Part shown: positions 9,028-17,578 of the stretch, in pieces | Position numbering within the stretch: position 1 is the stretch's first letter | Layout of the letters: every line of letters starts with the position of its first letter | Assembly: GCF_029223255.1 (NCBI RefSeq) | Contig: NZ_JARHUC010000006.1 | Span: 248,001-312,000 of the forward strand | Reading direction: 5' to 3' | DNA from: Albimonas marina | GTDB lineage: Bacteria > Pseudomonadota > Alphaproteobacteria > Rhodobacterales > Rhodobacteraceae | DNA: 64,000 nucleotides | Translations under genes and position numbers: made by a program | Notes under the pieces: generated by a model | What the model saw: the letters and a program-made list of their open reading frames with translations, nothing else | Database searches by the model: none | Told to the model about the DNA's origin: nothing

Positions 9028-9470
9028 TGCGTGAACCCGTCACTGGTTGGGAGCGGTCCAGGCGACGACGCCCGGGTCCGGTCCCTCGCTTCGTCATGTC
9101 CCGCATCCGAAAATCCGAATGCGCTTCCTGGAACAAGGGCCGCCTCCATGGCGGCAGCACGTCTGTTCATCGGATTTTCCACATCGTTGGTTGAATCGCA
9201 AGCCATCGTGAACATCCGTTGCGTGCAGGGGATGTAGGGCGGCGGTTCCGCGCGTCGAGGCGGCGTCCGATGCGCCCGAACCCGCCCCCTGCGGGCGAGC
9301 TCCGGCCAGCTGGCGGCGCCCCTGCGCGAGGGGGGCCTTTCCTCGGCGTCCCAAACCGATTATATCACGGCCGCCTCCCTATCAGAACAGGGTCGGCCGC
9401 CGGGAAACCGGATGCGGCCGGGTTCTTCGGAACCGAGGATGACGTCTTGCCGGGAGAGGACCCGAGACCG
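9028..9470. other. Noncoding region upstream of trcR with nested hairpins
   Basis: No protein gene is supported in these 443 bp. The segment is less GC-rich than its surroundings around 9100-9230 and 9350-9390, as expected for promoters, and the trcR promoter should lie here. A nested hairpin at 9109-9179 is listed separately. GANTC-type sites occur at 9021-9025 and 9192-9196, of possible interest because trcR belongs to the CtrA/CcrM cell-cycle setting in related bacteria. Confidence 0.5.
9109..9179. other. Nested inverted repeat, possible structured RNA or regulatory site
   Basis: Perfect 10-bp arms GAAAATCCGA (9109-9118) and TCGGATTTTC (9170-9179) enclose a second perfect hairpin GCCGCC-TCCAT-GGCGGC (9139-9155). 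The AT-rich outer arms stand out in a very GC-rich genome. It could be part of a small RNA, an untranslated leader or a dyad operator upstream of trcR. No known RNA family is recognised. Confidence 0.35.
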
Positions 9471-10247
9471 ATGAGCGATTCGCTGCCGCTGATGCCGAAA
9501 GCCACCGCCGTCTGGCTGGTGGACAACACGACCCTGACCTTCACCCAGATCGCGTCCTTCTGCGGCCTGCACGAGCTCGAGGTCAACGGCATCGCCGACG
9601 GCGAGGTCGCCCAGGGCATGAAGGGCTTCGATCCGGTCGCCAACAACCAGCTCGAGCAGTCGGAGATCGACCGCTGCGAGAAGGACCCGACCCTGCGCCT
9701 GCGCCTGAAGCGCACCCAGGCGATGGAGGGCGAGGCCCGCCGCAAGGGCCCCCGTTACACCCCGCTGTCGAAGCGCCAGGAGCGTCCGGCCGCCATCGCC
9801 TGGCTGGTCCGCTACCACCCGGAGCTCTCGGACGGCCAGATCTCGAAGCTGGTGGGCACCACCAAGCCGACGATCCTGTCGATCCGCAACCGCACCCACT
9901 GGAACGCGCAGAACATCCAGCCGGTCGACCCGGTGGCGGTGGGCCTGTGCTCGCAGTCGGAGCTGGACGAGGCCGTGCGCAAGGCCGCCGAGCGCAAGCG
10001 TCGCGAGCGCGAGGAGGTGATGTCCCACGAGGAGCGGATGTCCCTGCTCTCGACGGACGAGAGCCTCGCCGCCCGGCCCGAGCCGCGGATGCCCTCGAAC
10101 ATCTCGGGGCTCGAGAACTTCTCGCTGATCGAGTCGAACGACGACGACGATCCCCGCGTCGACCCGCGCGAGACGCTGGACCCCGACGCGCTGTTCAACC
10201 TGCCCGGCGGCTCGGACGACGACGACGAGGACGAGCAGCCCCGCTGA
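9471..10247 (+). CDS. trcR: TrcR/DUF1013 cell cycle transcriptional regulator
   Basis: The 258-residue protein matches the alphaproteobacterial DUF1013 family, which includes TrcR of the CtrA-linked cell-cycle network. The opening LMPKATAVWLVDNTTLTFTQ, ASFCGLHELEVNGIADGEV and KGPRYTPLSKRQERPAAIAW are highly conserved family blocks. The block RYHPELSDGQISKLVGTTKP looks like a helix-turn-helix. The C-terminus is strongly acidic (runs of Asp and Glu in the last 40 residues). The ATG at 9471 is chosen because it is preceded by GGGAGAGGA and matches the family N-terminus; an open frame continues upstream without homology. A terminator follows. Confidence 0.92.
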   Translation: MSDSLPLMPKATAVWLVDNTTLTFTQIASFCGLHELEVNGIADGEVAQGMKGFDPVANNQLEQSEIDRCEKDPTLRLRLKRTQAMEGEARRKGPRYTPLSKRQERPAAIAWLVRYHPELSDGQISKLVGTTKPTILSIRNRTHWNAQNIQPVDPVAVGLCSQSELDEAVRKAAERKRREREEVMSHEERMSLLSTDESLAARPEPRMPSNISGLENFSLIESNDDDDPRVDPRETLDPDALFNLPGGSDDDDEDEQPR

Positions 10248-10286
10248 GCGCCCGCCGCCGCGGCGGCGCGCCTGCGGATCTGAAAG

Positions 10287-10311
10287 CGCCCGGCCCGACG
10301 GCCGGGCGTTT
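10287..10311 (+). terminator. Intrinsic terminator of trcR
   Basis: CGCCCGGCC (10287-10295), loop CGAC, GGCCGGGCG (10300-10308), followed by TTTCG. It is a perfect 9-bp stem 39 bp after the trcR stop. Confidence 0.75.
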
Positions 10312-10360
10312 CGCGTATCCGGGCGCAGGTTCCGTGGCCGCGATTTCAGCGACCGCCCCG

Positions 10361-10864
10361 TCAGTGCCCGCAGGTCTGGCGCATCGCCGCGACGCCCCAG
10401 GCGCTGCCGTCGAGCGAGAAGTTCGCCGCCACGCCGCTGGGGCCGATCAGGCGCATCCGCCGGCCGGCGGCCATCGCGTCCATCAGCCGTCGCGCCTCGA
10501 CCTGGGGGGAGGCCCAGAGGTTCTCCTGCTCCCCGATCGCCGCGAAGGGCAGCACGAAGCGGCGGCTGCCCAGGGTCAGCAGCACCTCGATCTGCAGCCC
10601 GAAGGCCTCGGCCGCGTCGCGGGGCAGGGCGTCGCCGGGATAGCCGCGCAGGGCGAAGGCATAGCCGCGCACGTCCCGCAGGCAGACGGCGTGAAAGCGG
10701 GTGCGCCCGTCTTCGGCCAGGCCGCTCAGCTCGCTCGCATCGATCAGGCGAACCGGCTCCCAGTCGCCGGCGGCGGCCCTGGGGGCGCAGGCGAGAAGAC
10801 AGGCCGTCGCCGCAACGAGGGCGGCGAGGCGGCGGGCGGTTCGGCGGGGCTGGGGCTCGAGCAT
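10361..10864 (-). CDS. Hypothetical secreted protein
   Basis: From the ATG at 10864 the protein has 167 residues and begins with a signal peptide: MLEPQPRRTARRLAALVAAT, then a hydrophobic stretch, with likely cleavage after APRAAAG. A Cys near residue 22 could alternatively make it a lipoprotein, but the lipobox is poor. The mature part has no recognisable domain. The C-terminus GSAWGVAAMRQTCGH resembles the ends of small alphaproteobacterial exported proteins of unknown function. It converges on trcR across a shared terminator. Confidence 0.65.
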   Translation of the reverse strand: MLEPQPRRTARRLAALVAATACLLACAPRAAAGDWEPVRLIDASELSGLAEDGRTRFHAVCLRDVRGYAFALRGYPGDALPRDAAEAFGLQIEVLLTLGSRRFVLPFAAIGEQENLWASPQVEARRLMDAMAAGRRMRLIGPSGVAANFSLDGSAWGVAAMRQTCGH

Positions 10865-11252
10865 GGGACCGTCGCGCAAGGCGCCTCCGTCGTCGCCGGA
10901 TCTGCCGCGCGCATGCCGCGCCGCCCCGGCCGGATGCCTCAACTTTTCAGCGATCAGCGTTAAAATGCGCTTAATCGGTGAGTGGCGCCGGACGAGTTCT
11001 CCGGCGCGCCTGCGCCTCTGCCCCGACGGCTCCCAGCGCTCGTCGCCGCGGGTCTCGGCCGGCGTCCCGCCGCCCTGCGGCCGGGCCGGGCGCCCCTCGC
11101 CCCGAGCGCCGAGGCCGGGCCGTGCCGCGGGCGCAGGGCCGGCCCCGGGCGCGGGGCCCGACGCGGCGCCTGCGCGCCGGGGCAGGGGGGCGCAAAAGGA
11201 AAGGGCCGCGCCCGGAGGCGCGGCCCTTCGAATTCGTCCCCGCGGGGCGGCG
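10865..11252. other. Gap before the hypothetical secreted gene, with the atp terminator
   Basis: Nothing coding is supported. The region should hold the promoter for the secreted-protein gene (the stretch around 10935-10985 is less GC-rich). It also contains the intrinsic terminator of the atp operon at 11193-11228. Confidence 0.5.
11193..11228 (-). terminator. Intrinsic terminator of the F0 ATP synthase operon
   Basis: On the minus strand the 12-bp stem AAGGGCCGCGCC/GGCGCGGCCCTT with a 4-base loop is followed by TTCCTTTTGC, a clear U-rich tail. It lies 24 bp after the atpF stop codon. Confidence 0.85.
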
Positions 11253-11738
11253 TCAGTGCAGCTTGGCGCCCACGGTGGCGATGCCCTCGTCGGTCAGACG
11301 GGCGCGCGCCTCGGGCGACATCGAGTCCTTCAGGACCTCGGAGGTCGCCTCGATCGCGACCCGGATCGCCTCGTTGCGCACCGCGCGCACCGCGCCGTCC
11401 TCGGCGGCCTGGATCTGCTCCTCGGCCGACTTCAGGCGGCGGGCGATCGAGACCTCGAGGTCCTTCTTCGCCTGCACCGCGGCCTCCTCGGCCTCGGTCC
11501 GGGCGTGGGCGACGATGTCGGCGACCTGGCCCTCGACCTCCTTCTGCTTGCGCTCGTAGGACGCCAGCAGGGACTGGGCCTCCTCGCGCAGGCGGCGGGC
11601 CTCGTCGAGCTCTTCCTTGATGCGCAGGGCGCGCTTGTCGAGCGCCGCGGCGATCATCTTGGGCACCTTGAAGTACCAAAGGACGCCCAGGAAGATGACG
11701 AAGGCGACGAAGACGACGAAGTTGGAGTTATGCCACAT
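11253..11738 (-). CDS. atpF: F0F1 ATP synthase subunit b
   Basis: The 161-residue protein has one N-terminal membrane helix (FVVFVAFVIFLGVLWYFKVP) followed by a long charged coiled coil (about residues 35-140), the classic b-subunit layout. It forms the peripheral stalk joining F0 to F1 and holding the stator. It is the last gene of the atpI-B-E-b'-b operon and starts 4 bp after the b' stop. Together with the preceding divergent b' copy it gives the heterodimeric b/b' stalk typical of phototrophic and related alphaproteobacteria. The F1 genes are not in this window, as is usual in Rhodobacterales. Confidence 0.95.
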   Translation of the reverse strand: MWHNSNFVVFVAFVIFLGVLWYFKVPKMIAAALDKRALRIKEELDEARRLREEAQSLLASYERKQKEVEGQVADIVAHARTEAEEAAVQAKKDLEVSIARRLKSAEEQIQAAEDGAVRAVRNEAIRVAIEATSEVLKDSMSPEARARLTDEGIATVGAKLH

Positions 11739-11742
11739 GGGT

Positions 11743-12321
11743 TCAGCCTTCCACGCGCTTGGACACGGCGGCGCTCAGCGCGGCGGGGTCGGCGGCGCCG
11801 GGGGCGACGGCCTCGGCCAGCGCGGCGGCGACGTCCTGGGCGACTTCCTTGACCGCGGCGGAGGCCTCGGCGCGCACCTCGGCGATGCGGGTCTCGGACT
11901 CGGCGGTCTTGGCGGCGATCTCGGCGTCGGCCTTGGCGACCGCGGCGTCGATCTCCTTCTGGATCTCGGCCTTGGTGGCGTCGGCGATGGCCTGCGCTTC
12001 GGCGCGGGCGTCGGCCAGCGCCTTCTGCCAGGCGGCTTCGGCCTCCTCGGCGCGGCGCTTGAAGTCGGCGGCGCGGTCGAGGTCGTCCTCGATGGCGTCG
12101 TGACGCTCCTCGATGATGCCGCCGATGCGCGGCAGGACCACGCGGGTGAACATCAGGTAGAGGACGACCAGCGCCACCACCAGCCAGAAGATCTGGGACG
12201 GGAAGGAGGCGAGGTCGAGCTGGGGAAGGCCGGCGGAGCCATGCTCGCCGCCGTGCTCGACGCCCTCCTCGATGCCGACGGCCTCGGTCGCGGCCTGCGC
12301 GGCGGAGATGAACAGACCCAT
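11743..12321 (-). CDS. atpX: F0F1 ATP synthase subunit b'
   Basis: From the ATG at 12321 the protein has 192 residues. An N-terminal Ala/Gly/His-rich segment is followed by a membrane helix (QIFWLVVALVVLYLMFTRVV) and PRIGGIIEERHDAIEDDLDR, the hallmark of the b' subunit, then a long coiled coil. It pairs with subunit b to make an asymmetric peripheral stalk. The longer open frame upstream (13 more codons, Arg-rich) is not used in the family. There is a 155-bp gap to atpE. The subunit is also called AtpF' or AtpG; the symbol varies. Confidence 0.93.
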   Translation of the reverse strand: MGLFISAAQAATEAVGIEEGVEHGGEHGSAGLPQLDLASFPSQIFWLVVALVVLYLMFTRVVLPRIGGIIEERHDAIEDDLDRAADFKRRAEEAEAAWQKALADARAEAQAIADATKAEIQKEIDAAVAKADAEIAAKTAESETRIAEVRAEASAAVKEVAQDVAAALAEAVAPGAADPAALSAAVSKRVEG

Positions 12322-12476
12322 CGGTCTCTCCCGGGCTCGGGCCCCGCGGGCGGCGCGCAAAAGGCGCGGCCGAACGGCGGGGCGGAAACTGGCGCCGCGC
12401 GGCCGGCGTTCAACCGGCCGCGCGGGATCTTCGAGAGGGCGCGCTCAAGCCCGAGGGCGGCGCGCCCCGGTCCCGA

Positions 12477-12713
12477 TCACACCGCGAACAGCAGCAGCAG
12501 CGCGACGAGGAACGAGAAGATGCCGAGGGCCTCGGCGAAGGCCATGCCGACGAAGAGCATCGCCTGCTGCTCGCCCGCGGCGGCCGGGTTGCGCAGGGCG
12601 CCGGCCAGGTAGTTGCCGGCCACGTGGCCCACGCCGATGCCGGCGCCGCCCAGACCGATCGTGGCGAGGCCCGCGCCGATGTACTGGCCCATGTTCGCGA
12701 TATCGCCTTCCAT
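12477..12713 (-). CDS. atpE: F0F1 ATP synthase subunit c
   Basis: The 78-residue protein has two membrane helices. The first contains [22 protein letters not shown], and the polar loop is RNPAAAGEQ. The second contains the proton-carrying carboxylate in [22 protein letters not shown] (Glu in FAEALG). It oligomerises into the rotor ring. The GxGxGxG-like helix-packing motif is intact. The start ATG at 12711-12713 agrees with the family length, and AGGAG lies just upstream. It follows atpB by 77 bp. Confidence 0.96.
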   Translation of the reverse strand: MEGDIANMGQYIGAGLATIGLGGAGIGVGHVAGNYLAGALRNPAAAGEQQAMLFVGMAFAEALGIFSFLVALLLLFAV

Positions 12714-12790
12714 AGTCCTGGCTCCTTCGTAGTCCTGGAAGTCGTTGAGGGTGACCGGGGGACGACCTCGCCGCCCCGGCCGGTCGAAAC

Positions 12791-13552
12791 TCAGTGCATG
12801 TGCAGCGCGTCGTTGAGGTACACGCAGGTGAGGATCGTGAAGATGTAGGCCTGCACGAACGCCACCAGCAGTTCCAGCGCGAACATGCCGGTCATCGCCC
12901 CGATGGGGATGATGCCCGCGATCCCGAGGGCCGGAACGAAGGCGGCGAACACCTTCAGAACCGCATGGCCCGCCATCATGTTGCCCGCAAGTCGGACGGA
13001 ATGGCTGAGGGGTCGCACGAAGTAGGAGATCAACTCGATCAGGAACAGCACGCAGCGCAGCGCCACCGTGGGCGCGCTCTTCACCCAGAACAGGGTGATG
13101 AAGTGGGCGCCGTGCTTCACGAAGCCGATCACCGTGACCGAAATGAACACGGTCAGGGCGAGCACGCCGGTGACCGCGATATGCGAGGTCGTGGTGAACG
13201 AGGTCGGGATCAGGCCCGCCACGTTCGAGATCATGATGAACACGAAGACGGTGAAGATGTAGGGGAAGTACTTCGCCCCCTCTTCGCCGAGCACGTCGGC
13301 CACCATCTTGCGCACGAACATGTAGAGGCTCTCGGCCACCGACTGCATGCGGCCGGGCACCAGCGTCGCGTTGCGCGTGGGCAGCGCGAACAGGGCGAAG
13401 GCGATCAGAACGCCGATCGCCAGCCACAGCGTCTGGTTGGTGACCGTGAACAGGCCAAGTCCCTCATCGCCGAACAACGGCTTGATGACGAACTGGTCCA
13501 TGGGATGGGCTTCGATGCCGCCCGAGCTCGCGCCTTCAGCTCCGCCTGCCAC
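12791..13552 (-). CDS. atpB: F0F1 ATP synthase subunit a
   Basis: The 253-residue polytopic protein has the subunit-a signature, including the essential Arg in [20 protein letters not shown] and the later [20 protein letters not shown] helix. The N-terminus carries [15 protein letters not shown], typical of alphaproteobacteria. It forms the proton half-channels against the c ring in the inner membrane. It starts 2 bp after the atpI stop, in the order atpI-B-E-b'-b. Confidence 0.97.
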   Translation of the reverse strand: MAGGAEGASSGGIEAHPMDQFVIKPLFGDEGLGLFTVTNQTLWLAIGVLIAFALFALPTRNATLVPGRMQSVAESLYMFVRKMVADVLGEEGAKYFPYIFTVFVFIMISNVAGLIPTSFTTTSHIAVTGVLALTVFISVTVIGFVKHGAHFITLFWVKSAPTVALRCVLFLIELISYFVRPLSHSVRLAGNMMAGHAVLKVFAAFVPALGIAGIIPIGAMTGMFALELLVAFVQAYIFTILTCVYLNDALHMH

Positions 13553-13554
13553 GT

Positions 13555-13980
13555 TCAGCGTCCCTCGTCCTGCGGCGCGCGCGCGCCTGTCGCTTCGTCT
13601 TCACCCGTGCCGCCCTGCGCGGCCCGGGCCTGGTTCCTGCGCTGCAGCTCCTTGGCGGACTGCAGCATGACTTTGACCCCCGAGGCGAACCCCGCCAGGA
13701 CGAAAACGATCATGAACAGGGGGCCCGTGCCGAACAGCTCGTCGAGCCCCCATCCGATCGCCAGTCCCACCGCGATTCCCGCGGTCAGGTCGATGACCAT
13801 GCGCCACGCGAACTCGGCTCCCTGCCATCGTGCGACGTCGCGGCGAGGCCGCGCCTCGGCCTTGCGCCGGTCGCGGATCGCCCTGAGCTTCGCATCGATG
13901 TCCGAGAGGCTGGCCCCCTTCGGGTCGTGATCCGTCACGTCCGTCCCCGTATTGGCTTCGCGGCGGCGTCCGCCGTGCAT
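13555..13980 (-). CDS. atpI: ATP synthase assembly protein AtpI
   Basis: The 141-residue protein has a charged N-terminus and two membrane helices (MVIDLTAGIAVGLAIGWGLD and GPLFMIVFVLAGFASGVKVM), the AtpI/AtpR-type layout. AtpI helps assemble the c ring and may take part in Mg2+ handling. The ATG at 13980 has GGAG upstream; an in-frame GTG at 13938 (VTDHDPKGA) is an alternative start. It is the first gene of the operon, and a near-consensus promoter lies about 90 bp upstream. Confidence 0.92.
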   Translation of the reverse strand: MHGGRRREANTGTDVTDHDPKGASLSDIDAKLRAIRDRRKAEARPRRDVARWQGAEFAWRMVIDLTAGIAVGLAIGWGLDELFGTGPLFMIVFVLAGFASGVKVMLQSAKELQRRNQARAAQGGTGEDEATGARAPQDEGR

Positions 13981-14389
13981 CGCCGAACTCCGGGTCCGGT
14001 GGATCCGGTCACACCTTCAGCGGCCCCTCCTGCCGGTCCGTCGCGGCCCCCTGGCCAGTCGGGCGGACACTAGAAAGGGGGGGGTGGAGTGTCAAGCTGG
14101 GTGCAGACCGCCCCGAAGCGGTGCAGGTGTTTGCAATTCCTGAAGAAATTTCGTGATGCGACCGCACGGCGCAGCGTCCTGGAGCCCCCTGCGCGGCCCC
14201 GCGCGCGCCGCCCGCGGGATTCGCGCCCCAGACAGGGGCCCCGGCGGGCATTCCCGGGGCGCTTGGGGCGAGGGGGCCGGACGCTCCGGCGAGGCGCCCG
14301 GATGGGCGCCTTCGCGCAGCGTCGGCCAGGCTCCGGCGCCCCGCGACGGCCGCCGGTCCCCGGGCGAGCGCAGGGCCCCAGCGACGGGA
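13981..14389. other. Leader and promoter region of the atp operon
   Basis: Contains the atpI promoter (14067-14095) and about 80 bp of untranslated leader. An AT-richer segment at 14125-14160 could hold further upstream elements. No gene is supported between 14096 and 14389. Confidence 0.5.
14067..14095 (-). promoter_or_regulatory. Near-consensus housekeeping promoter of atpI
   Basis: Read on the minus strand: TTGACA (14095-14090), a 17-base spacer containing eight consecutive C residues, then TAGTGT (14072-14067). The -35 box is perfect and the spacing optimal. Transcription would start near 14060, leaving an 80-base leader before the atpI ATG. Confidence 0.7.
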
Positions 14390-14668
14390 TCAGGCCGTCG
14401 AGGCGGGCTCCGATCTCCGCGCGGCGCGGCGGCCGCAGAGGCGGGCGCGCGCCTCGCCCGGCGCGGCGGCGGGGGCGAGCTCGGCCGGGGCGGCGGAGGG
14501 CGCCTCGGCGCAGGGGCGGGCGGGCGCGATCTCGAAGGAGGCGGGGGGCACCTGGCCGGCTCCCCCCAGGGCGGCGCGCAGGGCGCCGCGGCGGCTGACG
14601 AAGGCGTGGAACACGAGCGTTCCTCCGGCGCGGATGCGGACGGCCGGGCGGCGACCTTCGCCCCCCAT
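14390..14668 (-). CDS. Possible small hypothetical protein
   Basis: A 92-residue frame starts at ATG 14668 and ends at 14390. Third codon positions are almost all G or C, and the first half (RIRAGGTLVFHAFVSRRGAL) looks protein-like. The second half is Ala/Pro-rich low complexity. No family or ribosome site is recognised. In a genome this GC-rich such a frame can arise by chance, so it is listed only as possible. It would be divergent from the CDF transporter gene. Confidence 0.25.
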   Translation of the reverse strand: MGGEGRRPAVRIRAGGTLVFHAFVSRRGALRAALGGAGQVPPASFEIAPARPCAEAPSAAPAELAPAAAPGEARARLCGRRAARRSEPASTA

Positions 14669-14887
14669 CGAACCTGTCACGCACGAACCCCCCTCGTTCC
14701 GTCGCACCCTGACCCGCGAACCCGGCGATTCCACGGCCGGGCCGCGGCGCGCCCGCGGTCCTTCGGCGCCGGAGCGCCTCGCGCCGGGGAAGGGCGCGCC
14801 CGTCCCGCGCTCGGGCCGCCCTCGGCCCCCCGTCGGCGCGGCGACGCGGCCGTTGCCCGCCGGGCGGCAGGCGCTTAGATCGCGGAC

Positions 14888-15775
14888 ATGGGCGAACGGC
14901 TGAACATCAAGGGCGACGACAGGCTGGCGGCGTCCGCGGGCGCGGCCGCGGTCGCCGTCGCGCTGATGCTCGCCGTCGCCAAGCTGTGGGCCCTGCGCGA
15001 GACCGGCTCGCTGGGCGTCGCGGCGAGCCTCGCGGATTCGGCCATCGACGCGGTCGCCTCCCTCGCGGGGCTGGCGGCGGTGCTCTACGCCTCCAAGCCG
15101 CCGGACGAGGAGCACGCCTTCGGTCATGGCTCGGCCGAGGATCTCGCCTCCCTCGGCCAGGCCGGGCTGGTGGCGCTGTCCGGTCTGCTGATCGGCTGGC
15201 AGGCGATCCGGCGCCTGCTGCTCGACGCGCCCCCGCCGCTTGCGCGCGAAGAGCTGGGCATGGGCGTCATGGCCTTCTCGATCGTGATGACGCTGGGGCT
15301 GGTCTGGTGGCAGCTGCGGGTCGCGCGCAAGACCGGCAGTCCGGTGGTGGTGGCGGATTCGCTGCACTACCTCTCGGACCTTCTGCCCAACATCGGGGCG
15401 ATGGCGGCGCTGGCGGCCTCGGCCTGGTTCGGGATCTCGGATCTCGACTCGCTGGTCGGGCTCGCGGCGGCGGGGCTGCTGCTGGCCGGCGCCTTCCGGG
15501 TGGCGCGGCGGGGCTGGCGGGCGCTGATGGACCACGGCGCCGACGCGAAGACCCTGCGCCGCCTGCAGGAGATCGCGGACGGGCACCCGGGCCTGTCGGG
15601 CTACCACGACCTCAAGACCCGCACCTCCGGCCGGCGCCTGTTCGTGCAGATCCATGTCGAGCTGCCGGGCGACCTCCCCCTGCGCGAGGCCCACGACATC
15701 GGCGCGGCCCTGCGCCACCGGATGCTCGACGCCTTCCCCGACGCCGAGGTGATCGTCCACAAGGATCCGGTCTGA
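14888..15775 (+). CDS. Cation diffusion facilitator family transporter (FieF-like)
   Basis: The 295-residue inner-membrane protein has about six helices. The CDF metal-site segments are present: SLADSAIDAVASLAGL in TM2 and HAFGHGSAEDLASLG at about residues 77-91, with the conserved His and Asp. In TM5 VADSLHYLSDLLPN supplies the second Asp/His pair. The cytoplasmic C-terminal domain follows (from about residue 210, with YHDLKTRTSGRRLFVQIHVE), ending with HKDPV. These proteins export Zn2+, Fe2+, Mn2+ or Cd2+ in exchange for protons. Motif similarity favours the FieF/YiiP group, but the metal is not determined. It is monocistronic on the plus strand. Confidence 0.93.
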   Translation: MGERLNIKGDDRLAASAGAAAVAVALMLAVAKLWALRETGSLGVAASLADSAIDAVASLAGLAAVLYASKPPDEEHAFGHGSAEDLASLGQAGLVALSGLLIGWQAIRRLLLDAPPPLAREELGMGVMAFSIVMTLGLVWWQLRVARKTGSPVVVADSLHYLSDLLPNIGAMAALAASAWFGISDLDSLVGLAAAGLLLAGAFRVARRGWRALMDHGADAKTLRRLQEIADGHPGLSGYHDLKTRTSGRRLFVQIHVELPGDLPLREAHDIGAALRHRMLDAFPDAEVIVHKDPV

Positions 15776-15838
15776 GGCGCGCCGGCGCCGCTCCCGACGC
15801 TCCGGGGGGCGACAGGCGCCCGCAGGCGCGACCCGCCA

Positions 15839-15889
15839 CGCGATCCTTGACCCCGGCGGGCGAGTCGCCCTTAGAGGCATCGACGAGAC
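15839..15889. repeat. Half copy of the palindromic intergenic element
   Basis: CGCGATCCTTGACCCCGGCG and the following GGCGAGTCG, with flanking TTAGAGGCATCG, match one half of the 185-bp elements at 489-673 and 3786-3971. The other arm is missing or eroded. It lies between the CDF transporter and the gamma-glutamyltransferase-family gene. Confidence 0.7.
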
Positions 15890-15941
15890 GCGCCGGCGGA
15901 GCGCAGGCGCGGACCGGCATGGGCGGGAGAGGGGCGGAGAG

Positions 15942-17483
15942 ATGGGGCGTTTCGCCATCGCGGCAGGACATGCGGCCACGGCCGAGGCGGGGGCCGAGGC
16001 GCTGCGCGCGGGCGGCACCGCGGTCGACGCCGTCGTCGCCGCAGCCCTCGCCGCCTGCGCGGCCGAGCCGCTGCTCGCGGGCCTCTTCGGCGGCGGCTTC
16101 CTGGCGGTGCGCGAGCCCTCGGGCCGCTCCCGCGTGCTGGACTTCTTCGTGCAGACCCCCCGCCGCCGCGTGCCCGAGCGCGAGCTGGACCTGCGCGAGA
16201 TCGAGGCGGACTTCGGCGACGCCCGCCAGACCTTCCACATCGGCGCCGCCGCCATCGCGACGCCCGGCGTCGTCCCCGGCCTCGCCGAGGCGCACGCCCG
16301 CTTCGGCCGCGTGCCCCTGCGCGAGCTGGCGGGCCCCGCGGTTCAGGCGGCCGGGCGGGGCCTGCCGTTCTCGGCCTTCCAGGCCCACGTCCTGCAGGTG
16401 ATCGCCCCGATCTGCCGCGCCACCCCCGCCGCGGCCGCCCTGTTCTGCCCCGACGGCGAGACGCTGGCCGTGGCGGGCGAGACGCTGGCCAACCCCGCGC
16501 TGGCCGACGCGCTCGACGCCTTCGCCCATGAGGGCGCGCGCCTGTTCCAGGACGGCGAGATCGGGCAGGCGCTGGCCTCGGTCGCCGCCGACGGCGGGCA
16601 CCTCACGGTCGAGGACCTGGCCGCCTACCGCCCCCTCTGGCGCGCGCCGCTGGAGGCCGCCCGCGGGCCCGCGCGCCTGTCGCTGAACCCCGAGCCCTCG
16701 CTCGGCGGCGCCCTGATCGCGCTGGCCCTGCGGCTAGCGCCCCGCTCGGCCTCGGCCGCCGAGTGGGCGCAGGCGCTGGCCCTCGTCGCCCGCGCGCGGG
16801 CCGAGACGCTGGAGCAGGGCGGCGACGCCGCGGTCTTCGCCCTGCTGGGACCGGAGGGGGAGGCGCGGCTGCGCGCGCTCGCCGCCCGGCCGCCCTCGAC
16901 CCGCGGGACGACGCATGTCTCGGCCATCGACGCCTCGGGCATGGCCGCGGCGCTGACCCTCTCGAACGGGGAGGGCTGCGGGCGGGTGGTTCCGGGCACG
17001 GGGACCATGGCCAACAACATGCTGGGCGAGGCGGACCTGCTGCCGCTGGGGCTCGACCGCTGGGCGACCGACGTGCGGCTCGCCTCGATGATGGCGCCCA
17101 CGCTGATGGCCTGGCCGGACGGCAGCGTCGCGGCGCTGGGCTCGGGCGGCTCGAACCGCATCCGCTCGGCGATGGCGCAGGCGATCGCGCGGCTGGCGGA
17201 CGGGGGCGAGGCGCTGGACCGGGCCGTCGAGGCGCCGCGCCTGCATGTGGAGCATGCCGCGCCGCCCGAGGATCCCCGCGCCCCCGCCGGCCCCTCGATC
17301 GACTTCGAGGACCGCTTCCCCGAGCGCGAGCGCGCCGAGCTGCTGCGCGCCTTCCCCGCCGCGCGCCCCTGGCCGCAGGACAGCCTGTTCTTCGGCGGCG
17401 TCCACGCCGTGCGCCGCGCGCCGGGCGGGGCGGTGGAGGCCGCGGCCGATCCCCGCCGCGACGGCGCCGCGCTGACCGGCTGA
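15942..17483 (+). CDS. Gamma-glutamyltransferase family protein
   Basis: This 513-residue Ntn-hydrolase-type protein is shaped like gamma-glutamyltranspeptidase. The large-subunit segment begins AIAAGHAATAEAGAEALRAG and includes GLFGGGFLAVREPSG. The predicted autoprocessing site is the RGTTHVS segment, with Thr at about residue 323, and the small subunit has LGSGGSNRIRSAMAQAI. Family enzymes hydrolyse or transfer gamma-glutamyl groups or cleave other amides. The highly conserved ExGRR oxyanion region of bacterial GGT is altered, and there is no obvious signal peptide. The substrate is therefore uncertain and the protein may be cytoplasmic. Its ATG has GGGGCGGAGAG upstream. Confidence 0.88.
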   Translation: MGRFAIAAGHAATAEAGAEALRAGGTAVDAVVAAALAACAAEPLLAGLFGGGFLAVREPSGRSRVLDFFVQTPRRRVPERELDLREIEADFGDARQTFHIGAAAIATPGVVPGLAEAHARFGRVPLRELAGPAVQAAGRGLPFSAFQAHVLQVIAPICRATPAAAALFCPDGETLAVAGETLANPALADALDAFAHEGARLFQDGEIGQALASVAADGGHLTVEDLAAYRPLWRAPLEAARGPARLSLNPEPSLGGALIALALRLAPRSASAAEWAQALALVARARAETLEQGGDAAVFALLGPEGEARLRALAARPPSTRGTTHVSAIDASGMAAALTLSNGEGCGRVVPGTGTMANNMLGEADLLPLGLDRWATDVRLASMMAPTLMAWPDGSVAALGSGGSNRIRSAMAQAIARLADGGEALDRAVEAPRLHVEHAAPPEDPRAPAGPSIDFEDRFPERERAELLRAFPAARPWPQDSLFFGGVHAVRRAPGGAVEAAADPRRDGAALTG

Positions 17484-17578
17484 AGCGCGGTCCTTCGCGC
17501 GCCTTCACTCATCCTTAACCCTGTCGCGAGAGCTTCGGGCGTCCGCCCCTGCTCTCTGCGCACAGGTCCCGATCCGGC

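Noticed and set aside
14153-14878. Plus-strand 241-codon frame between the atp promoter and the CDF gene
   Set aside because: Gly/Arg/Ala-rich composition with no conserved segment or ribosome site; treated as noncoding.
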